A stretch of 10,287 bases of DNA from Christensenella sp. UBA1782 (lineage in GTDB: Bacteria; Bacillota; Clostridia; Christensenellales; DTU072), in the NCBI GenBank assembly GCA_002315475.1, contig DCGI01000104.1:3883-14169 (forward strand), given 5' to 3'. A program made the position numbers and the translations under genes. Of the stretch, positions 6,907 to 10,287 are shown piece by piece (positions within the stretch are counted from its first letter, which is position 1; each line of letters begins with the position of its first letter). Below the pieces are notes generated by a model. It was given only the letters and a program-made list of their open reading frames with translations, was not told where the DNA came from and searched no databases.

Positions 6907-7539
6907 TTATTGTTCGTTCTGAATGATGCTTTTTACTTTCATCAAGCGAATGGTATTGCTTCGTTCGTTCTCGTCGAGTTTCATCGTGATATACTTGATG
7001 GTTTCGGTCAACTGCGGAATCATAACGTATTCCAAAGCATTGACACGCCTTCTGTTCTTTTCTATCTCGTCGGCAAGCATATTACAGGTTTTTTCCACTT
7101 CGGCAAGATGAACAAGGTCGGCGATAAGGTCGCTCAGCGTAGCGATACTACCGTCCAATTCGGCACTGACGGAAGCAAAGGAGTACGGATATAAATCGGT
7201 CTTCTCCCCTTCTTTGACTTGAATGGTAGGCACTTCCACGCTCATGATATTGGCTTTACCCGTTTGTAATTCCAAAGTAAAAGCCGGCATAGCTACCGCT
7301 TCTTCCAAAACCTGCGAAGTCATTACCGAACCGGCAAGCAAAAAAGAACGTAGCGCGGCGGAAAGTTTTTCTTCGATTTCCTCCCGCAGGCGTTTGTTTT
7401 CTTTGATATAAACCATAAATTGCCGAATGGTTTCATCCGACTTGTCTTTTAACAGTTTATGTCCGCGAACGGCGGTTTTTAATCTCGTTTTTAACCGCCT
7501 AAGTTCCATTCGAGTAGGATTGACATTCAGTCTTGCCAT
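6907..7539 (-). CDS. ntpD: V-type ATP synthase/ATPase subunit D (central stalk)
   Basis: A 210-residue protein, the normal size for subunit D, which forms the rotating coiled-coil axle inside the A3B3 head of the cytoplasmic V1 sector and links it to the membrane ring. The N-terminal helix has the family signature NPTRMELRRLKTRLKTAVRG at 7-26. The C-terminal helix has EIEKNRRRVNALEYVMIP at 158-175 and LDENERSNTIRLMKVK at 188-203. The two long charged helices flank a more hydrophobic middle region, as expected for an antiparallel coiled coil. AAGGAG 5 bases before the ATG fixes the start. It is the last gene of the A-B-D run, 13 bases after subunit B, and is followed by the bidirectional terminator. 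Confidence 0.95.
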   Translation of the reverse strand: MARLNVNPTRMELRRLKTRLKTAVRGHKLLKDKSDETIRQFMVYIKENKRLREEIEEKLSAALRSFLLAGSVMTSQVLEEAVAMPAFTLELQTGKANIMSVEVPTIQVKEGEKTDLYPYSFASVSAELDGSIATLSDLIADLVHLAEVEKTCNMLADEIEKNRRRVNALEYVMIPQLTETIKYITMKLDENERSNTIRLMKVKSIIQNEQ

Positions 7540-7552
7540 ATTTTCTCCTTAC

Positions 7553-8923
7553 TTATTCCCCGTAAAATTCATCCAAATACGCATCACGAATACGTTTTAA
7601 CTCGCTTCTCGGGAGCATTTTTAACAGGCTCCACCCGAGATTCAGAGTGTCTTCGATACTTCTGTTTTGGGCAAAGCCTTGCGAAACGTACTGTTCCTCG
7701 AAAGCTTCGGCAAAATGTGCAAACTTTTTATCCGCTTCGGACAAAGCCGCTTCCCCGAGAATGGCAGAAAGCTCTTTGGCTTCTTTTCCTCTCGCATACG
7801 CACTGAAAAGCTGATTCATGGTGTCGGCGTGATCCTTTCTGGTCTTGCCTTCTCCGATACCTTTATCTTTCAAACGGCTCAGCGACGGCAAAACGTCGAT
7901 GGGCGGAACGATACCTTTTTTATGCAACTCCCGACTCAGAATAATCTGCCCTTCGGTGATATATCCCGTTAAGTCGGGAATGGGGTGCGTCTTGTCGTCT
8001 TCGGGCATGGTCAAAATGGGTATTTGGGTAATACTGCCTTTCTTACCGCGAATTCTTCCCGCTCTTTCGTAGAGGGTAGCGAGGTCGGTATATAAGTATC
8101 CGGGATACCCACGACGACCGGGTACCTCTTTTCGGGCGGCACTGACTTCTCGTAACGCTTCGCAATAGTTGGTTATGTCGGTCATGATGACGAGGACGTG
8201 CATATCGCAGGTAAACGCCAAATACTCGGCTGCCGTCAGCGCCATACGAGGGGTAGAAATACGCTCGATGGCAGGATCGTTGGCGAGGTTCATAAACATA
8301 ACCGCTCTGTCAATGGCTCCCGTTTTGCGGAAGTCCGAAATAAAGTAATCGGCTTCTTCAAAGGTGATACCGATAGCGGCAAAGACGACGGCAAATTTTC
8401 CGTCGCTGTTTAATACCTTTGCTTGCCGAGCAATCTGTGCGGCAAGTTCGGCATGGGGCAAACCCGACGCGCTGAATACAGGCAACTTCTGTCCCCGTAC
8501 CAACGTGTTCAAACCGTCGATGGCACTGACGCCCGTCTGAATAAACTCGTTCGGATAGTCTCTTGCTACGGGGTTAATCGGTTGCCCGTTGATATTGATT
8601 TTTTTGTCGGGAATAATGGGTTCTCCGCCGTCCTTCGGACGTCCCATTCCGTCAAATACCCGTCCCAAAATATCGGGACTTACGGCAAGTTCAATGGATT
8701 TTCCCAAAAATCTGGCTTTGGACGTAGCGATTTTTAAGCCGGAAGAACCTTCGAAAAGCTGAACGAGTGCCTTGTCTCCGTTGATTTCCAGTACCTTTCC
8801 GTTCCGTTTTTCGCCGTTTTCCTGTTCAATTTCCACCAATTCGTCATATTTGACGCCTTCGACGTTTTCCACCAACATCAAAGGTCCCACGACTTCTCGT
8901 ATGGTTTTATACTCTTTTAACAT
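7553..8923 (-). CDS. ntpB: V-type ATP synthase/ATPase subunit B (non-catalytic head subunit)
   Basis: A 456-residue, full-length subunit B, which alternates with subunit A in the A3B3 head of V1 and contributes residues to the nucleotide sites without being catalytic. In place of a Walker A loop it has the degenerate SASGLPHAE at 151-159, typical of B subunits. Other family landmarks are AIGITFEEADYF at 183-194, VPGRRGYPGYLYTDLATLYE at 267-286, and the ATP-synthase alpha/beta signature PPIDVLPSLSRL at 340-351, whose Arg350 is in the usual arginine-finger position. The ribosome binding site AAGGAG (8935-8930) overlaps the TAA stop of the subunit A gene, so translation of A and B is probably coupled. 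The ATG at 8923 is 10 bases beyond that stop. Confidence 0.96.
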   Translation of the reverse strand: MLKEYKTIREVVGPLMLVENVEGVKYDELVEIEQENGEKRNGKVLEINGDKALVQLFEGSSGLKIATSKARFLGKSIELAVSPDILGRVFDGMGRPKDGGEPIIPDKKININGQPINPVARDYPNEFIQTGVSAIDGLNTLVRGQKLPVFSASGLPHAELAAQIARQAKVLNSDGKFAVVFAAIGITFEEADYFISDFRKTGAIDRAVMFMNLANDPAIERISTPRMALTAAEYLAFTCDMHVLVIMTDITNYCEALREVSAARKEVPGRRGYPGYLYTDLATLYERAGRIRGKKGSITQIPILTMPEDDKTHPIPDLTGYITEGQIILSRELHKKGIVPPIDVLPSLSRLKDKGIGEGKTRKDHADTMNQLFSAYARGKEAKELSAILGEAALSEADKKFAHFAEAFEEQYVSQGFAQNRSIEDTLNLGWSLLKMLPRSELKRIRDAYLDEFYGE

Positions 8924-8933
8924 AGCCTGCTCC

Positions 8934-10287
8934 TTATCCGATCAGGTCGGAAAATTCTTTTTTCAATTCGGCTTCGATTTCGTCGAATTTGCCCATATCC
9001 GTCTTTTCGTCAATGTACTTGGCACGACCTATTTTTTCCCGAACGGGTAATTCGATAACGTCCTCAATGTCGACGTTTTCCCGAAGTGCGTTCAATCCTA
9101 AGTTATAGAACGTGTTGATCAGTTGCAACATTCGTAGCTGTTTATTCAGGGATGCGTACGTGTCGATTTCGTGGAAGGCGTTTTGATGCAAATAGTCTTC
9201 TCGAATGGTCTTGGCGACTTCCATCGTCAAACGGTCTTTGCTGCCGAGTGCGTCCATACCGACCAACCGAACGATTTCGTCTAAGCTCGATTCTTCCTGC
9301 AAAATCGCCATCATGCGTTTTCGCAGAGCATTCCAATCCCGTCCGAGATTCTCGTTGTACCAGTCTTCCATGCGGTCTACGTACAAAGAATAACTCTGTA
9401 ACCAATCGATGGCAGGGAAATGCCTCTTGTACGCAAGCGCTGCACTCAACCCCCAGAAAACCTTGACGATACGCAAAGTCGCCTGACTGACAGGCTCGGA
9501 CAAGTCGCCTCCGGGAGGACTGACGGCACCGATAGCGGTTACGCTGCCTTCTTTGCCTTTGCTCCCCAACACTTTGACGAGTCCCGCTCTTTCGTAGAAT
9601 TCGGCAAGACGGCTGGACAAATAGGCGGGATAGCCTTCTTCACCGGGCATTTCTTCCAAACGTCCGCTCATTTCTCGTAGAGCCTCCGCCCAACGGGAGG
9701 TGGAATCCGCCATAATAGCCACGTTATACCCCATATCTCGGAAGTATTCGGCAATGGTTATACCCGTATAAATACTCGCTTCCCGCGCGGCAACCGGCAT
9801 ATCCGAAGTATTTGCAATCAAAATCGTCCTTTTCATCAAAGGTTCTCCGGTAGCGGGATCGATTAACTCGGGAAATTCATTCAGAACGTCGGTCATTTCG
9901 TTACCACGCTCTCCGCATCCGACGTAGACGATAATCTGTGCATCCGCCCACTTGGCGAGCTGATGTTGCACCACCGTTTTGCCGCTTCCGAACGGCCCCG
10001 GAACGGCGGCTACCCCCCCTTTGGTGATAGGAAACAAGGTATCTATTACCCTTTGTCCGGTGACGAGCGGCATATACGGCGATTTCTTTTCCGCATACGG
10101 TCTGCCTTTTCGTACCGCACAACGCTGTAACATAATCACGTCCACGATCTCGCCCGACTCGGTCTTGAGTTTGGCTATCGGTTCTTCTATGGTATAATCC
10201 CCTTCGCTTATGGAAACGATTTCTCCCTTTCTGCCGAACGGTAACATAACGGAATGACGTACGAGAACGTTCTCCTGTACATACCCC
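8934..10287 (-). CDS. ntpA: V-type ATP synthase/ATPase catalytic subunit A (5' end beyond the right edge)
   Basis: The visible 450 residues are about the last three quarters of the catalytic subunit (family length about 590), which binds and hydrolyses or synthesises ATP in V1. The frame stays open to the right edge: GYVQENVLVRHSV precedes the Met at 10247 and is typical subunit A sequence, so that Met is internal and the real start lies outside the window. Counting from the first complete codon (10286), the Walker A loop GPFGSGKT is at 97-104, GCGERGNEMTD with the catalytic Glu at 123-133, and MADSTSRWAEALREMSG followed by LEEMPGEEGYPAYL at about 192-223. The helical C-terminal domain is complete, ending in SDLIG. 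The preserved P-loop and catalytic Glu indicate a working enzyme. Upstream genes such as subunits E, K, I, C and F would be expected to the right. Confidence 0.96.
   Translation of the reverse strand, partial: GYVQENVLVRHSVMLPFGRKGEIVSISEGDYTIEEPIAKLKTESGEIVDVIMLQRCAVRKGRPYAEKKSPYMPLVTGQRVIDTLFPITKGGVAAVPGPFGSGKTVVQHQLAKWADAQIIVYVGCGERGNEMTDVLNEFPELIDPATGEPLMKRTILIANTSDMPVAAREASIYTGITIAEYFRDMGYNVAIMADSTSRWAEALREMSGRLEEMPGEEGYPAYLSSRLAEFYERAGLVKVLGSKGKEGSVTAIGAVSPPGGDLSEPVSQATLRIVKVFWGLSAALAYKRHFPAIDWLQSYSLYVDRMEDWYNENLGRDWNALRKRMMAILQEESSLDEIVRLVGMDALGSKDRLTMEVAKTIREDYLHQNAFHEIDTYASLNKQLRMLQLINTFYNLGLNALRENVDIEDVIELPVREKIGRAKYIDEKTDMGKFDEIEAELKKEFSDLIG

Noticed and set aside
10245..10247. The ATG at 10247 as the start of subunit A.
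   Set aside because: The frame remains open to the window edge with residues typical of subunit A (GYVQENVLVRHSV) before it, and a 437-residue protein would lack the N-terminal beta-barrel and much of the insert domain region; the true start is outside.

Overview
The window looks like chromosomal DNA of a Bacillota (Clostridia-like) bacterium, plausibly gut-associated. This rests on strong AGGAGG-type ribosome binding sites, promoters close to the sigma-A consensus, an Enterococcus/Clostridium-style V-type ATPase gene order (A-B-D) and an intracellular LacZ-type beta-galactosidase. It is an inference from content; no rRNA or marker gene is present to fix the taxon.

Layout. At the left edge, on the minus strand, are the first 26 codons of a membrane protein that resembles the start of a CPA2-type cation:proton antiporter. 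Just upstream of it (98-2617, minus) is a two-domain protein. A complete xylose-isomerase-like TIM-barrel (sugar phosphate isomerase/epimerase) is joined in one reading frame to a complete AMP-forming acyl-CoA synthetase. A 145-base divergent intergenic region with a strong plus-strand promoter separates it from a GH2 beta-galactosidase gene (2763-5786, plus). That is followed, after a short gap holding an exact-consensus promoter (TTGACA-N17-TATAAT), by a 322-residue protein (5869-6837, plus) whose C-terminal half resembles the GNAT-like NAT_N/GNAT_C acyltransferase family. A strong bidirectional terminator at 6858-6890 ends this gene and also the convergent minus-strand operon encoding V-type ATPase subunits A (5'-truncated by the window edge), B and D.

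How the genes relate. LacZ would release galactose and glucose from imported beta-galactosides in the cytoplasm. The V-type ATPase couples ATP hydrolysis or synthesis to H+ or Na+ movement, and an antiporter at the left edge would fit an ion-homeostasis theme, but these are separate transcription units. Nothing shows that the fusion protein and LacZ share a pathway; they only share a divergent promoter region.

I see no mobile element, CRISPR array, RNA gene or defence system. Every stretch longer than about 150 bases is coding. The most unusual item is the isomerase/acyl-CoA synthetase fusion; the least characterised is the 322-residue acyltransferase-like protein. Neither amounts to evidence for a wholly new system.
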